Shown here: positions 31,266-39,891 of the stretch, in pieces
How the letters are laid out: each line of letters begins with the position of its first letter
Position numbering within the stretch: the stretch's first letter is position 1
Assembly: GCA_015523295.1 (NCBI GenBank)
Contig: WAKQ01000006.1
Coordinates: 1 to 53,701, forward strand
Length of the DNA stretch: 53,701 nt
Origin: Desulfurococcales archaeon
GTDB lineage: Archaea; Thermoproteota; Thermoprotei_A; Sulfolobales; NBVN01
Direction of reading: 5' to 3'
Made by a program: the position numbers and the translations under genes
The notes under the pieces: generated by a model
What the model was told of the DNA's origin: nothing
Seen by the model: the letters and a program-made list of their open reading frames with translations, nothing else
The model's database searches: none

Positions 31266-32367
31266 AGACTAAATTGGGGAGGCTGTTTAGGACGTCATGG
31301 CCACTCTTAGTCACTAGAACCATATTCTCAATTCGGGCCCCGTACTTTCCGTTTATGTAAACACCCGGCTCTATGGTTATAACATTTCCAGGCTCTAAAA
31401 CTGTGTTGACTCCCTGAGCAACTCTAGGCGGTTCGTGGACCTCAACACCCACACCATGCCCTAGGGAGTGAATGAAATATTTGTCGAGGCCGTGCCGTGC
31501 TAGAACTTTTCGGGCAATGCTGTCAATTTCTGATACGCTAATCCCTGGCGCTACAGCGTCGGTGGCTTCATTGACCGCCTCGTTTAGGGCTTCAATATTG
31601 TTCCTTATTTCCTTGTCCCCTTTACCTAACACTACTGTTCGGGTCATATCCGCGCAGTAACCTCCGAACCTGGCACCCATATCAATAACTATTTCCTCTC
31701 CTTCCATAACCTCCTTACTGGTGGGGAGAGCGTGAGGGAAAGCACCGTTAGGGCCGGAAGCAACTATTGTTTCAAAGGCGTAGCCATCTGCCCCCATAAA
31801 CCTCATAGAGCCTTCAAGCATTGCAGCTATTTCGTACTCTCTAAGACCGGGTTTGAGGTCAAGAAGTGTCTTCCTGAGAGCGCCCTCAGTTATCCTTACT
31901 GCTTCCCTCATGAGGGATATTTCCTCATCATCTTTAACCATCCTTAGCTTAGATATCTCGCCACTCACGTCAGTAACTTGAGCAATGCCTGAGACCTTCT
32001 CCTTTACCTTGATAGCTAAGCTAGTGACATGAGAGAGGTCTATACCGATCCTCCTCACCTCAGCCGACTTAAGTTGGCCCTCGATCCATGAGGCTAGGTT
32101 TTGAGTGATGGGCTTTGCCTCTATACCCGGTATCTCATAGGTGGAGTATGGTAGTACTTCAATCTCCTCATTTTTAACGAAGGATGACACCCTCCAAAAG
32201 TCTAAGGCTGGGACAAGGAGCTTAGGCGTCCACCCCTTAACGAGCAGCAAGTATGAGCCGCCTGGCCTGGGCACTCTGGTGAAGTAGAATACATTCCATT
32301 CATAAGCTACTAGCGAAGCCTCAAGCCCTAAAGACTCCATTATATCTTCAAGCTTCTTAATCCTCAA
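31264..32367 (-). CDS. pepQ: Xaa-Pro dipeptidase/aminopeptidase (M24 family)
   Basis: The N-terminal creatinase-like domain (1-120) precedes the pita-bread catalytic domain. Its metal ligands are visible: the aspartates of VIDMGARFGGYCADMTRT, the histidine of HSLGHGVGVEVHE, and the glutamates of TIEPGVYI and ARIENMVLV. The enzyme removes residues next to proline in the last steps of peptide use, in keeping with the peptidases at 39892-42677. The TTG at 32367 is chosen because GAGGTG (32375-32380) sits 7 nt upstream; a GTG at 32376 also opens the frame. Confidence 0.88.
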   Translation of the reverse strand: MRIKKLEDIMESLGLEASLVAYEWNVFYFTRVPRPGGSYLLLVKGWTPKLLVPALDFWRVSSFVKNEEIEVLPYSTYEIPGIEAKPITQNLASWIEGQLKSAEVRRIGIDLSHVTSLAIKVKEKVSGIAQVTDVSGEISKLRMVKDDEEISLMREAVRITEGALRKTLLDLKPGLREYEIAAMLEGSMRFMGADGYAFETIVASGPNGAFPHALPTSKEVMEGEEIVIDMGARFGGYCADMTRTVVLGKGDKEIRNNIEALNEAVNEATDAVAPGISVSEIDSIARKVLARHGLDKYFIHSLGHGVGVEVHEPPRVAQGVNTVLEPGNVITIEPGVYINGKYGARIENMVLVTKSGHDVLNSLPNLV

Positions 32368-32408
32368 TAACAGCACCTCTTATCTTTACCCGTGAAGAAA
32401 GAAAAACC

Positions 32409-32717
32409 TTAGCTCTCATTAGTATCTAGGTAGTGCTTCTTAATCCCGAATTCAACCATCTTCATCATTACGTCGTAGGGCATGAATTCCTCACCAAGCC
32501 TTATCACGTTCTCAAGGGAGGGGTTCTTCCTGACCTTCTTAGCGATCTTCCTCAGCCTGAAGTACCTCTTCACTGACGGCCTAAGGATCTCCTCTAATAC
32601 TCTCCTGCCGTCGGAGTTAAGCACCCCATCCTTACTGAAGAACTCTGTGTAGTTTAGTAGGAGCTTAGAGAATAGGGAGCGCATCCACTCCCGAAAGCGT
32701 TTCTCATCTATCTCCAT
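32409..32717 (-). CDS. Hypothetical helical protein
   Basis: The 102-residue product is highly charged and predicted largely helical (FREWMRSLFSKLLLNYTEFF, RRVLEEILRPSVKRYFRLRKIAKKV, VIRLGEEFMPYDVMMKMVEFGIKKHYL). There is no membrane segment or cysteine. The ATG at 32717 is preceded by GGTGAT at about 10 nt. It lies between the prolidase and cDPG synthetase-like genes on the same strand, with gaps of 41 and 81 nt. No family recognised. Confidence 0.6.
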   Translation of the reverse strand: MEIDEKRFREWMRSLFSKLLLNYTEFFSKDGVLNSDGRRVLEEILRPSVKRYFRLRKIAKKVRKNPSLENVIRLGEEFMPYDVMMKMVEFGIKKHYLDTNES

Positions 32718-32798
32718 GCAAATTAGGCGATCACCTAAAAGTAGAAGGGACAGGCAACCTAAAAACTATTATTATGTAATGTGTTATGCAAAATCTCG

Positions 32799-34136
32799 TC
32801 AATACCTAGACTTGATTCTACTTAGGAAATCATCGATTAACTCGCCGATCGACGGGCCTTCTAGCACTTTGAGTTCCCAGCTTACTCTGACCACTGGCTT
32901 TTTAATATTTATAAGCCTTGTTACATCTGCCGGGCTTCCCATCACGACGGCATCAACTTCAGCTTTGTTGATGGTCTCTTCTAAATCCCTCAACTGTTCA
33001 GGTGTGTATCCAGTTGAGGGGAGCACTTCCTTCATGTGTGGGTATTTCTTGTAGAGCTCCTTGATGACGCCAACCGCATACTCACGCGGGTCAACGATCT
33101 CTGAAGCTTTGAACTTCTTCGCAGCCACATAACCGGCGCCGTAGGGGAGGCCGCCATGTGTAACTGATGGAGAGTCCTCCATCACTAGGACTCTCTTATT
33201 GGAGATCAGCTCAGGCTTGTCGACCGTTACTTCCATATCGGCTAGTGTTATCTTCGCCTTCGGATTTACCTCTTTTACATTGCTGACTACTTTGCGGACG
33301 TTTTCCTCACCTGCCTGCTCAACTTTATTAACTATTACAGCGTCAGCCATCCTGACATTGACCTCTCCGGGGAACGAGCCTATCTCATGACCGGGTCTCA
33401 TAGCGTCAGCCACAGTTATCATATAGTCGAACTTGTAGAATGGGAAGTCATTATTTCCACCGTCCCAGAGAATTATGTCGCCGAGTTTCTCCGCCTCCCT
33501 AAGAACCTTACCGTAATCAACCCCTGCAAGTACCGGCAGCCCCATCCTTATGTACTGCTCATACTCCTCTCTTTCCTCGATAGTCACTTTCCATCGATCC
33601 AGGTCTTCGTATGTCTTGAATACCTGAACCACCATTTCCTCTAGCTTCCCGTAAGCCATTGGATGCCTGACAGGCACAGGCTTAACGTTCTTAGCCAAGA
33701 GTTCCCTCACGACCGCCCTAGAAACTGTGGATTTCCCGGCCCCTGTTCTTACTGCAGTAACCGCTAGCACAGGCCTGAATGAGGTCAGCATAGTCTCCCT
33801 TGGGGAAAGGATTTTGAAAGAGGCGCCACTGGCAAGCGCGGTGGATATGAGTCTCCCAACATCTCCGTATACCAGGTCGCTGTAGGAGAGCACGACCTCG
33901 TCTACATGGTAATGCCTGATTATGTCTCCCAACATGCTCTCAGGTAGGATGGGTATGCCGTCAGGGTAGAGGGAGCCTGCGAGTGCAGGCGGGTACCTCC
34001 TTCTCTCAACTCCGGGGATCTGAGAAGCTGTGAAGGCCACTACCTCGTATTCTGGCTTATCCCTGTAATATACGTTAAAGTTATGGAAGTCCCTACCACC
34101 GGCTCCTATAATTACAACCCTTGTTCTATGAGACAT
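32799..34136 (-). CDS. cpgS: Cyclic 2,3-diphosphoglycerate synthetase-like P-loop protein (COG2403)
   Basis: The N-terminal Rossmann-like part (VVIIGAGGRDFHNFNVYYRD, 7-26) is followed by a P-loop VTAVRTGAGKSTVSRAV (about 127-143), DIILWDGGNNDFPF (about 217-230), an ADAVIVNKVEQA nucleotide-base region, and PSVTHGGLPYGAGYVAA (about 324-340). The outline matches the archaeal cDPG synthetase family, which makes the thermoprotectant cyclic 2,3-diphosphoglycerate in methanogens. In Thermoproteota the family is often only called a predicted GTPase, so the substrate remains open. ATG 34136 starts the gene. Confidence 0.78.
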   Translation of the reverse strand: MSHRTRVVIIGAGGRDFHNFNVYYRDKPEYEVVAFTASQIPGVERRRYPPALAGSLYPDGIPILPESMLGDIIRHYHVDEVVLSYSDLVYGDVGRLISTALASGASFKILSPRETMLTSFRPVLAVTAVRTGAGKSTVSRAVVRELLAKNVKPVPVRHPMAYGKLEEMVVQVFKTYEDLDRWKVTIEEREEYEQYIRMGLPVLAGVDYGKVLREAEKLGDIILWDGGNNDFPFYKFDYMITVADAMRPGHEIGSFPGEVNVRMADAVIVNKVEQAGEENVRKVVSNVKEVNPKAKITLADMEVTVDKPELISNKRVLVMEDSPSVTHGGLPYGAGYVAAKKFKASEIVDPREYAVGVIKELYKKYPHMKEVLPSTGYTPEQLRDLEETINKAEVDAVVMGSPADVTRLINIKKPVVRVSWELKVLEGPSIGELIDDFLSRIKSRY

Positions 34137-34223
34137 GTGTCAGCACACCAAAATATTTTTCAAGCATGAACTAATAAATTTTAATAAGTTAAACGTAGTT
34201 GTTTGAGAATTTTAGTTGGAAGC

Positions 34224-35153
34224 TCAGTCATTCTCCATCAGATGTATTTGTTCTGCAACCCTGCATGCCTGGAGCGCGTCCTCAAGGGTTGGCGCTATTG
34301 AACTCCTCCTGCCCTTCACTCGGTTTATGAAGTCCCTCAGCTCTGCTCTCAGGGGCTCCTCTCCCCCCGCCTTTAACAAGTTTTCACCGCCTTGGAATGA
34401 CATTAGGACCTTTCCCTCAGTAAAGGATGCTTTTATATATGCGTCATCTGTAATTACTTCAGCCTCCCTAACCTTCACTGGTAGCAGACCATCGGCAATA
34501 AGTTGCGTGTGAACAGATCCGATCTTCATATGTACTGTTACAAGCTGAGGGACGCCTTCAACCTCATCCCCTACCTCCACGGACAGGACCTTGAAGCTCT
34601 GCCCATGGAGGAGAAAGTGGGCCAGGTCTATGTCATGGATCATTAAATCATAAGTAATCGGGAACTTCATCCTGTGGCTAGGTCTTTGCGATAGCCTCTT
34701 GAAGACTACGTAACGTGGACGCCCTCTCTTCCTCAGCTCATCCCTCAGCAGTAAGGTTGTAGGGTCGTACCTAACTATGAATCCGGGCTGGGCAACGACA
34801 TTGGCCTGCCTGACCACCTTTATAAGCTCCTCTATCTCCTCAGGCCTTAATGCAACTGGCTTCTCAACGAAGATATTAACCCCCTGGGAGGCTAGGAACT
34901 TGCCTACGCCCACCAACTTATCTATGGGTACTGCTACAGTTGCTGCCTGTATACCTAACGCAGGGATGGAGGCGATGTCGGTAAGGTATCTTCTAACGTT
35001 ATACTTGCTGGCAACGGCTCTAGCTCTCTTCTCATCTAAGTCGACCACTGCCTCTAGGCTTAAAAGGCCCTCCAGCTCAAGCTCCTTTAAAGCCCTTACT
35101 ATATTACTCCCCCATACCCCAGCACCTACTGCAGCTACGGTTACTCTACTCAA
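34224..35153 (-). CDS. Gfo/Idh/MocA-family oxidoreductase
   Basis: The NAD(P)-binding start VAAVGAGVWGSNIVRAL (6-22), the EKP motif FVEKPVALRPEE (about 94-105) and the HDIDLAHFLL motif (about 152-162) place it in the family that oxidises sugars, inositols or nucleotide-sugars. The 309-residue length is typical. The start is TTG 35153, supported by GAGGTG (35163-35168) nine bases upstream. It lies 38 nt after the TatD gene on the same strand, the last of a possible four-gene operon. Its likely substrate is a nucleotide sugar or inositol. Confidence 0.82.
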   Translation of the reverse strand: MSRVTVAAVGAGVWGSNIVRALKELELEGLLSLEAVVDLDEKRARAVASKYNVRRYLTDIASIPALGIQAATVAVPIDKLVGVGKFLASQGVNIFVEKPVALRPEEIEELIKVVRQANVVAQPGFIVRYDPTTLLLRDELRKRGRPRYVVFKRLSQRPSHRMKFPITYDLMIHDIDLAHFLLHGQSFKVLSVEVGDEVEGVPQLVTVHMKIGSVHTQLIADGLLPVKVREAEVITDDAYIKASFTEGKVLMSFQGGENLLKAGGEEPLRAELRDFINRVKGRRSSIAPTLEDALQACRVAEQIHLMEND

Positions 35154-35190
35154 GTACTAGCACCTCATGATTATATCTAGGGTGCCCTAA

Positions 35191-35958
35191 TTAAGGGTCA
35201 ACTTTTGCGAGCCAGGTGGGTGCAGCCCCAGCCTTCGATAAGAAACCGCTGAAGTTCTTGAGGATAGCTTCACTAAGTTCCTCGATCTTCACACCCTTCA
35301 AATCGCTGATTATTCTCATCGCTGAAGGTATCTCGTCTGGTGTCAGAGTCATCCCCCTATAACTATAGGGGGCGTCTGACTCAGTCAGCAATATACCTAG
35401 GGGGGCCTTCTCCACAATAAGGCGTGCCTTCTTTTGAATCTTCAAAGCCACATTCACCCCTATATAATATCCCCTGTCTGCTATCTCCTTTATCAGGTTA
35501 TAAGGTCCTGTGAACCAGTGGATGGCTACTGCCCTTACCCTGTAGGAGGCCAGTTCGTCGAGCACTACCCTCCAAGCACCAGCCGCATGGATGGAGAGGC
35601 CCATCCCATTTTTCTCAGCTAGGGAGAGGATCTTCCTGAAGAAACAGAGCTGGGTCTTGAATGTGTCTGGCACAAACCTCTTGTCAAGGCCTACCTCACC
35701 TAGAAACCTAACCCTGCCAGCTAATGCTTTCAGTCGCTCGAGCTCATCTGTAGGAATCTCTTCTTTAATGTTCCATGGGTGTATGCCTACTGCTGCAGTC
35801 ACGTTTTTACATTTCCCACTTAAGTCAATAGTTTTCTCTGACGACGGGATGTCATCCGATACAGCTAGCAGGACGAACTTTTCGTTATTGCAGTACCTTG
35901 AGATGATGTGCTGTGGGAGTTCATGAAGGTGGATGTGGGAATCAACAATCATGGCCAT
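35191..35958 (-). CDS. tatD: TatD-family metal-dependent hydrolase (DNase)
   Basis: The amidohydrolase-barrel metal ligands are visible: VDSHIHLHE (5-13), GEVGLDKRF (about 83-91), LSIHAAGAW (about 117-125), HWFTGPYN (about 142-149), and LTESDAPYSYRG (about 194-205). TatD enzymes act as 3'-5' exonucleases on single-stranded or damaged DNA. The 255-residue length is normal. ATG 35958 is 10 nt after the stop of the NucS gene, so it belongs to the DHH-NucS-TatD operon and probably works in DNA repair or turnover. Confidence 0.85.
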   Translation of the reverse strand: MAMIVDSHIHLHELPQHIISRYCNNEKFVLLAVSDDIPSSEKTIDLSGKCKNVTAAVGIHPWNIKEEIPTDELERLKALAGRVRFLGEVGLDKRFVPDTFKTQLCFFRKILSLAEKNGMGLSIHAAGAWRVVLDELASYRVRAVAIHWFTGPYNLIKEIADRGYYIGVNVALKIQKKARLIVEKAPLGILLTESDAPYSYRGMTLTPDEIPSAMRIISDLKGVKIEELSEAILKNFSGFLSKAGAAPTWLAKVDP

Positions 35959-35968
35959 GGCGATAGCC

Positions 35969-36670
35969 TCACACCTTCACGTGCTTGAACCCGAACTTGG
36001 CTAGGAGCTTCAATGCTGAAGGGGAGATCTTCCTCGAGGCGATCACCCCTCTAGCCCTGATCCCAAGTGACTTATAATAATCCACATATCTTTTCAACTG
36101 GTATATCGCGTTAACATCAGCAAGGGATCTCTTCACCTCAACGATTATAAGCCCGCCATCTCTAGACCTTAGTATTAGATCAATTCTTCCATGAGGGGTG
36201 CTGACCTCTCTTGAGACCAGCTCAGCTCCTTCCTCCACAGTCGATGGGTTAAGGGCTAATTCCTTGGAAATGCTTTCCTCACTTCCCTCCAGCACGAATT
36301 TCCCTGACCCCAGCCTAGCAACTGCTATGAATGCATCACCGGTTATGTGTATTTGTAGCATTTCCCTGGGCTTAGACCTGACTGCCTTGATCACCACATT
36401 GCTGTTCCCTTCAATGTATGAAGTGACGAAGGCCTTAGGTTGCCAGTTAATAGGCTCTCTTCCAGCTCTCTCATGAATGAGAACCGTTCCATCCTCTTTA
36501 ATGATTATAAGTCTCCACGCATTCCCCGCCTCGCTTGACGCTCTACCTGAGTAGCTGATAGAGCATTTAGCGAAGATGGTTATGGTTGCAGCCTTAAAGA
36601 ACTTCTTTATTATGTATGGTATTTCTTCACTATTTATGCATCCTACGCTCTCTATCCTCTCTTGACACAA
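35969..36670 (-). CDS. nucS: Mismatch-specific endonuclease NucS/EndoMS
   Basis: NucS cuts both strands at mismatches and stands in for MutS/MutL in many archaea. The N-terminal beta-rich domain (1-120) binds DNA and the C-terminal RecB-like domain carries GRIDLILRSRDGGLIIVEVKR. The catalytic D164, E178 and K180 have the 14- and 2-residue spacing of the Pyrococcus enzyme, and Q191 with Y195 follow as expected. There is no obvious C-terminal PCNA-binding tail. The TTG start at 36670 has AGGTGG (36678-36683) seven nt upstream and lies 41 nt inside the DHH gene. Confidence 0.9.
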   Translation of the reverse strand: MCQERIESVGCINSEEIPYIIKKFFKAATITIFAKCSISYSGRASSEAGNAWRLIIIKEDGTVLIHERAGREPINWQPKAFVTSYIEGNSNVVIKAVRSKPREMLQIHITGDAFIAVARLGSGKFVLEGSEESISKELALNPSTVEEGAELVSREVSTPHGRIDLILRSRDGGLIIVEVKRSLADVNAIYQLKRYVDYYKSLGIRARGVIASRKISPSALKLLAKFGFKHVKV

Positions 36671-37619
36671 TGTTAACCACCTCGCTAACTACCTTCACAG
36701 CCTCATTGAGCTCCATGTCAGGGAGTGTTGCTGAGGCTGCCTCGGCATGGCCTCCGAATCTTCCCCCTGTTCTCGAAGCCAGTTCCTGGCATATGCGGTA
36801 GGCCCTATCATTAATGGTTCTAACAGTCACGACTACCTTCCCTTCTTCCCTCCTCACCAAGATCACGTCCTTTCTAGTCATCCGTGCGAACTCCGTTGTG
36901 GCTATTCCGAGCAGTCCGGCATAGACCCTGGATTCAGGAAGGCTTAGGGCAACGATCTTGGCGTTCCTGACCTCCAAGGATCTCTCGCTCATTAGTTTAA
37001 GCAGTCTCTGGAGGAGGAACTTAGCGATTCTCGCCCTTCCTACAACCTCCTCATCTGTTGCTAGGTTCTTTCCTTCAAGCATAGCCTTAACCAGATATGT
37101 CATGAAGGAGATATCACCGGGGTCCCTAGCTATAGCGAGCTTGATAATGTCTGCAACTTCATTCACGTCCTTATTTTTGGCCTCACTGCCCTCGCATACA
37201 TCTGCAACATCTACTAGGAACTGCTCGTAGGGGTTAATGGCTGGTCTGAGGGCCTCCATCATGAGGCGTGGGCAGGATGGGGCTTTCCTCCAGATGGCTT
37301 TCAGGTTCGAGAGCTTTTCAGACAGGTCCTTTATGAATTCCTCCGAGCTTTTATGGTGGTCTATTATGACTAGCTTCTCGACCTTAGGTGAGAGCTGGAT
37401 CAGGTACTCCATCATTTCCTTATTGATGGCTAAGTCGAGAAAAACAGCTTCACGTAGTCCCTCACCTATCTTACGGGAGTCTATGTGAGCCCTCCACGGC
37501 TGGGTGAAAACTAGGATGATATGACTGGGCCATGAGTCCATGAGATAGTGCTTGATATAGAGATAGGCTGAGATGATCCCATCACAGTCGCCATGACATA
37601 CAACACCCGAGTTCTTCAT
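36630..37619 (-). CDS. DHH/DHHA1-family phosphoesterase
   Basis: The DHH domain has VVCHGDCDGIISAYLY (7-22), FLDLAINKEMME and the name-giving VIIDHHKSSEEF (about 87-98). The C-terminal DHHA1 domain ends with GGRFGGHAEAASATLP (about 287-302). Relatives are RecJ-like exonucleases, GINS-associated nuclease and nanoRNases. At 329 residues it is shorter than GAN and closer to NrnA-type proteins; DNA versus RNA substrate is undecided. Its 3' end overlaps nucS by 41 nt, suggesting a shared role in mismatch or break repair. Confidence 0.82.
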   Translation of the reverse strand: MKNSGVVCHGDCDGIISAYLYIKHYLMDSWPSHIILVFTQPWRAHIDSRKIGEGLREAVFLDLAINKEMMEYLIQLSPKVEKLVIIDHHKSSEEFIKDLSEKLSNLKAIWRKAPSCPRLMMEALRPAINPYEQFLVDVADVCEGSEAKNKDVNEVADIIKLAIARDPGDISFMTYLVKAMLEGKNLATDEEVVGRARIAKFLLQRLLKLMSERSLEVRNAKIVALSLPESRVYAGLLGIATTEFARMTRKDVILVRREEGKVVVTVRTINDRAYRICQELASRTGGRFGGHAEAASATLPDMELNEAVKVVSEVVNIVSREDRERRMHK

Positions 37620-37648
37620 CAGTCATCAGTCAATAGTCGCGTGTTTTG

Positions 37649-37657
37649 TTTATAAGG
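37649..37657 (+). promoter_or_regulatory. TATA box of taw1
   Basis: TTTATAAGG lies about 30 bp before ATG 37683 and 37 bp before TTG 37690. GGAGGT (37667-37672) follows it. Both favour a start near 37680-37683, which is out of frame with the enzyme. Confidence 0.4.
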
Positions 37658-37689
37658 GTTGAATATGGAGGTACATCGGTTGATGACCT

Positions 37690-38772
37690 TTGAGTCAGGC
37701 ATACCCCCAGGCTACAGTGCTGATGAAGTATGGAGATCCTCTCACCCTTTCGTTAAGGAGGCTGGTAAGGCAGAAGTATCACCTTATAGGTACGCATTCG
37801 GCTGTCAAGAAGTGTTTATGGGTTCATAACGCTTTAACTCAGCAGAGATTCTGCTATAAGTGCAAGTTTTACGGGATTGAGTCACATAGATGTATTCAGT
37901 TCAGCCCTTCAATTTTATGGTGCTGGAACGCTTGCCTACATTGCTGGAGAGTTAGACCTCAGGACATGGGGTTCACCTACAATGATTTAACTAGACTGCC
38001 TTACGTCGACGACCCTGAGTTTCTTGTCGATATGGCGATTGTGGAACATAGAAGGACTGTAAGTGGATACAAGGATAAAGCTCCGAGGCTTTTGTGGGAG
38101 GAGGCCATGAACCCCAAACATGTAGCTATATCGTTAACTGGAGAGCCGCTACTGTATCCTAGGTTTGGTGACCTCCTTAAAGAGTTCCATAGAAGAGGGA
38201 TAACCACTTTCGTAGTGACTAGAGGGGTTCGCCCTGAAGTCATCGCCTCATTGGATGAAGAACCGACGCAGCTCTACGTCTCCCTTGAATCATGGAATAA
38301 GGAAATGTATGAATACTTCAATAGGCCATTGACAACTAGGGCATGGGAGAAGACGCTTGAGACGCTGTCGCTATTTCCTTCACTCTCCTCACCTACCGTT
38401 GTCAGGATCACGCTTGTCAAGGGATTTAATATGGGTGAGAAGGATGTGCAAGGGTTTGCCAAGGTGCTGAAGGATGCTGAACCCACATACGTGGAGGTGA
38501 AGGCATACATGTATGTCGGAGGCTCTACAGGGAGGCTCTCGAGGGAGAACATGCCATCTATGTTGGAGGTTATGGATTTCAGCAAGAGGCTAGCCTCCGA
38601 GCTGGGTTATAGAGTTGCTTCCTACTCGAAGCCTTCTAGAGTTGTTCTCCTCACTAAGTTGGAGGGGCCTGTAATCAGATATGGCAAAGGCTGTCCCAAG
38701 GCATGGGAGACCGAGGATGTAGGCGATGAATACTCAGGGGAATACGGCGCCTCTCCTGAAGATGTAGTTTAA
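37690..38772 (+). CDS. taw1: 4-demethylwyosine synthase (TYW1 family, radical SAM)
   Basis: Taw1 builds the tricyclic base of wyosine at position 37 of tRNA-Phe from N1-methylguanosine and pyruvate. The radical-SAM cluster motif is WCWNACLHC with C78, C82 and C85. A second 4Fe-4S cluster is supported by C42, C55 and C68, whose 13-residue spacing equals that of the Pyrococcus enzyme. HVAISLTGEPLLYPRFGDLL and YVSLESW follow in family order, and the conserved KAYMYVGGSTGRL region is present. The start is uncertain: TTG 37690 opens the frame just after a stop, while the best ribosome binding site serves a different frame. Confidence 0.92.
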   Translation: MSQAYPQATVLMKYGDPLTLSLRRLVRQKYHLIGTHSAVKKCLWVHNALTQQRFCYKCKFYGIESHRCIQFSPSILWCWNACLHCWRVRPQDMGFTYNDLTRLPYVDDPEFLVDMAIVEHRRTVSGYKDKAPRLLWEEAMNPKHVAISLTGEPLLYPRFGDLLKEFHRRGITTFVVTRGVRPEVIASLDEEPTQLYVSLESWNKEMYEYFNRPLTTRAWEKTLETLSLFPSLSSPTVVRITLVKGFNMGEKDVQGFAKVLKDAEPTYVEVKAYMYVGGSTGRLSRENMPSMLEVMDFSKRLASELGYRVASYSKPSRVVLLTKLEGPVIRYGKGCPKAWETEDVGDEYSGEYGASPEDVV

Positions 38773-38885
38773 CGTATGCCTATAATTAGTTATAAAAACT
38801 CTGAGCTTTATTTAAAGTTGTTATTAATGTCGGCATCTTATATTAAACATTTTAATCCTGATATCAATTTCGATAACGATGAAAA

Positions 38886-39875
38886 ATGAATAGCTTACGA
38901 TTAGGAAGGTCGATAACTGATTTAATAGGTGGGACACCTGTAGTAAAGCTTTCTAAGGTCATACCGCCTGATGTTAAGGCTGAAATATGGGCTAAGATGG
39001 AATTCCTTAATCCCTCTGGAAGCGTTAAGGATAGAGTGGCTTATTACATGATAAGACGTGCTGAGGAGTCAGGTCGCCTTAGAAAAGGGATGACCATACT
39101 TGTGGCGACCACTGGAAATACAGGAATTGCCTTCGCTGCAGTAGGTGCCGCCTTAGGGTATAAGGTAACTATCATAATCCCGGAGGAGATGAGTGAGGAG
39201 AGATTTCTTTTGATGAAGCTCTATGGGGCAAGCTTCATAACCACTCCAGGTGGCGAGTCAGATGTCATGAAATCCATCGAACTTGCTAGGAAGTTGGAGA
39301 GGGAGAACCCTGAGAAGTATGTTTTCCTCGATCAGTGGGTTGATGAGGCGAACGTGGAAGCCCATTATGAAACTACGGGGAAAGAGATAGTTGAGCAGCT
39401 AGATAATGTGTCAGCCTTCGTAGCACATGTGGGTACGGGAGGTACGTTAATAGGCGTAGCGAAAAGGTTGAAGGAGGTAAACCCCAAGACTCTCATAGTT
39501 GCTTCAGAGCCTGCTGAGTGTCCAGTAGCTCATGGATGGTATCATACGGGTAAGGAAGGAAGATGGGGTCGCCACGAGATCGAGGGAGTGGGAGACGGTT
39601 TAGTGCCTGGGATTATAAAGAAGTACAAATACCTCATAGACGACTTCATAACCGTGACATCTGATGAGGCTATCGAGATGGCGAAAAGACTCGCTAGAGA
39701 GGAGGGCTTAGGCGTCGGTATTTCCTCAGGGGCTAACATTGTTGCAGCGATCAAGGTAGCTAGGAAGTTCGGCCTGGGAGAAGGGGATAAGGTAGCGACC
39801 GTACTGCCTGACTATGCAGCAAGGTATTTCAGCACGAGATTGTTTAGGGAAGAGAGAAAGGTTAGGAAGGGTTGA
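38886..39875 (+). CDS. cysK: Cysteine synthase family PLP enzyme
   Basis: The enzyme replaces the leaving group of an activated serine with sulfide to give cysteine. The PLP lysine is in NPSGSVKDRVAYYM (about 39-52), the substrate loop is ATTGNTGIAFAAVG (about 68-81), and the phosphate-binding glycines are VGTGGTLIGVA (about 178-188). SSGAN lies near 282. The 329 residues show no added CBS domains, so it may use O-acetyl- or O-phosphoserine, or act as a cystathionine synthase. The ATG at 38886 is chosen because the nearby upstream ATG is out of frame. Confidence 0.87.
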   Translation: MNSLRLGRSITDLIGGTPVVKLSKVIPPDVKAEIWAKMEFLNPSGSVKDRVAYYMIRRAEESGRLRKGMTILVATTGNTGIAFAAVGAALGYKVTIIIPEEMSEERFLLMKLYGASFITTPGGESDVMKSIELARKLERENPEKYVFLDQWVDEANVEAHYETTGKEIVEQLDNVSAFVAHVGTGGTLIGVAKRLKEVNPKTLIVASEPAECPVAHGWYHTGKEGRWGRHEIEGVGDGLVPGIIKKYKYLIDDFITVTSDEAIEMAKRLAREEGLGVGISSGANIVAAIKVARKFGLGEGDKVATVLPDYAARYFSTRLFREERKVRKG

Positions 39876-39891
39876 CGCGGTTAAAAACATT

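Noticed and set aside
37608-37640. Repeated TGATGA/CTGA on the minus strand, C/D box-like
   Set aside because: The boxes abut without guide-length spacers, and no upstream C box or downstream D box follows.
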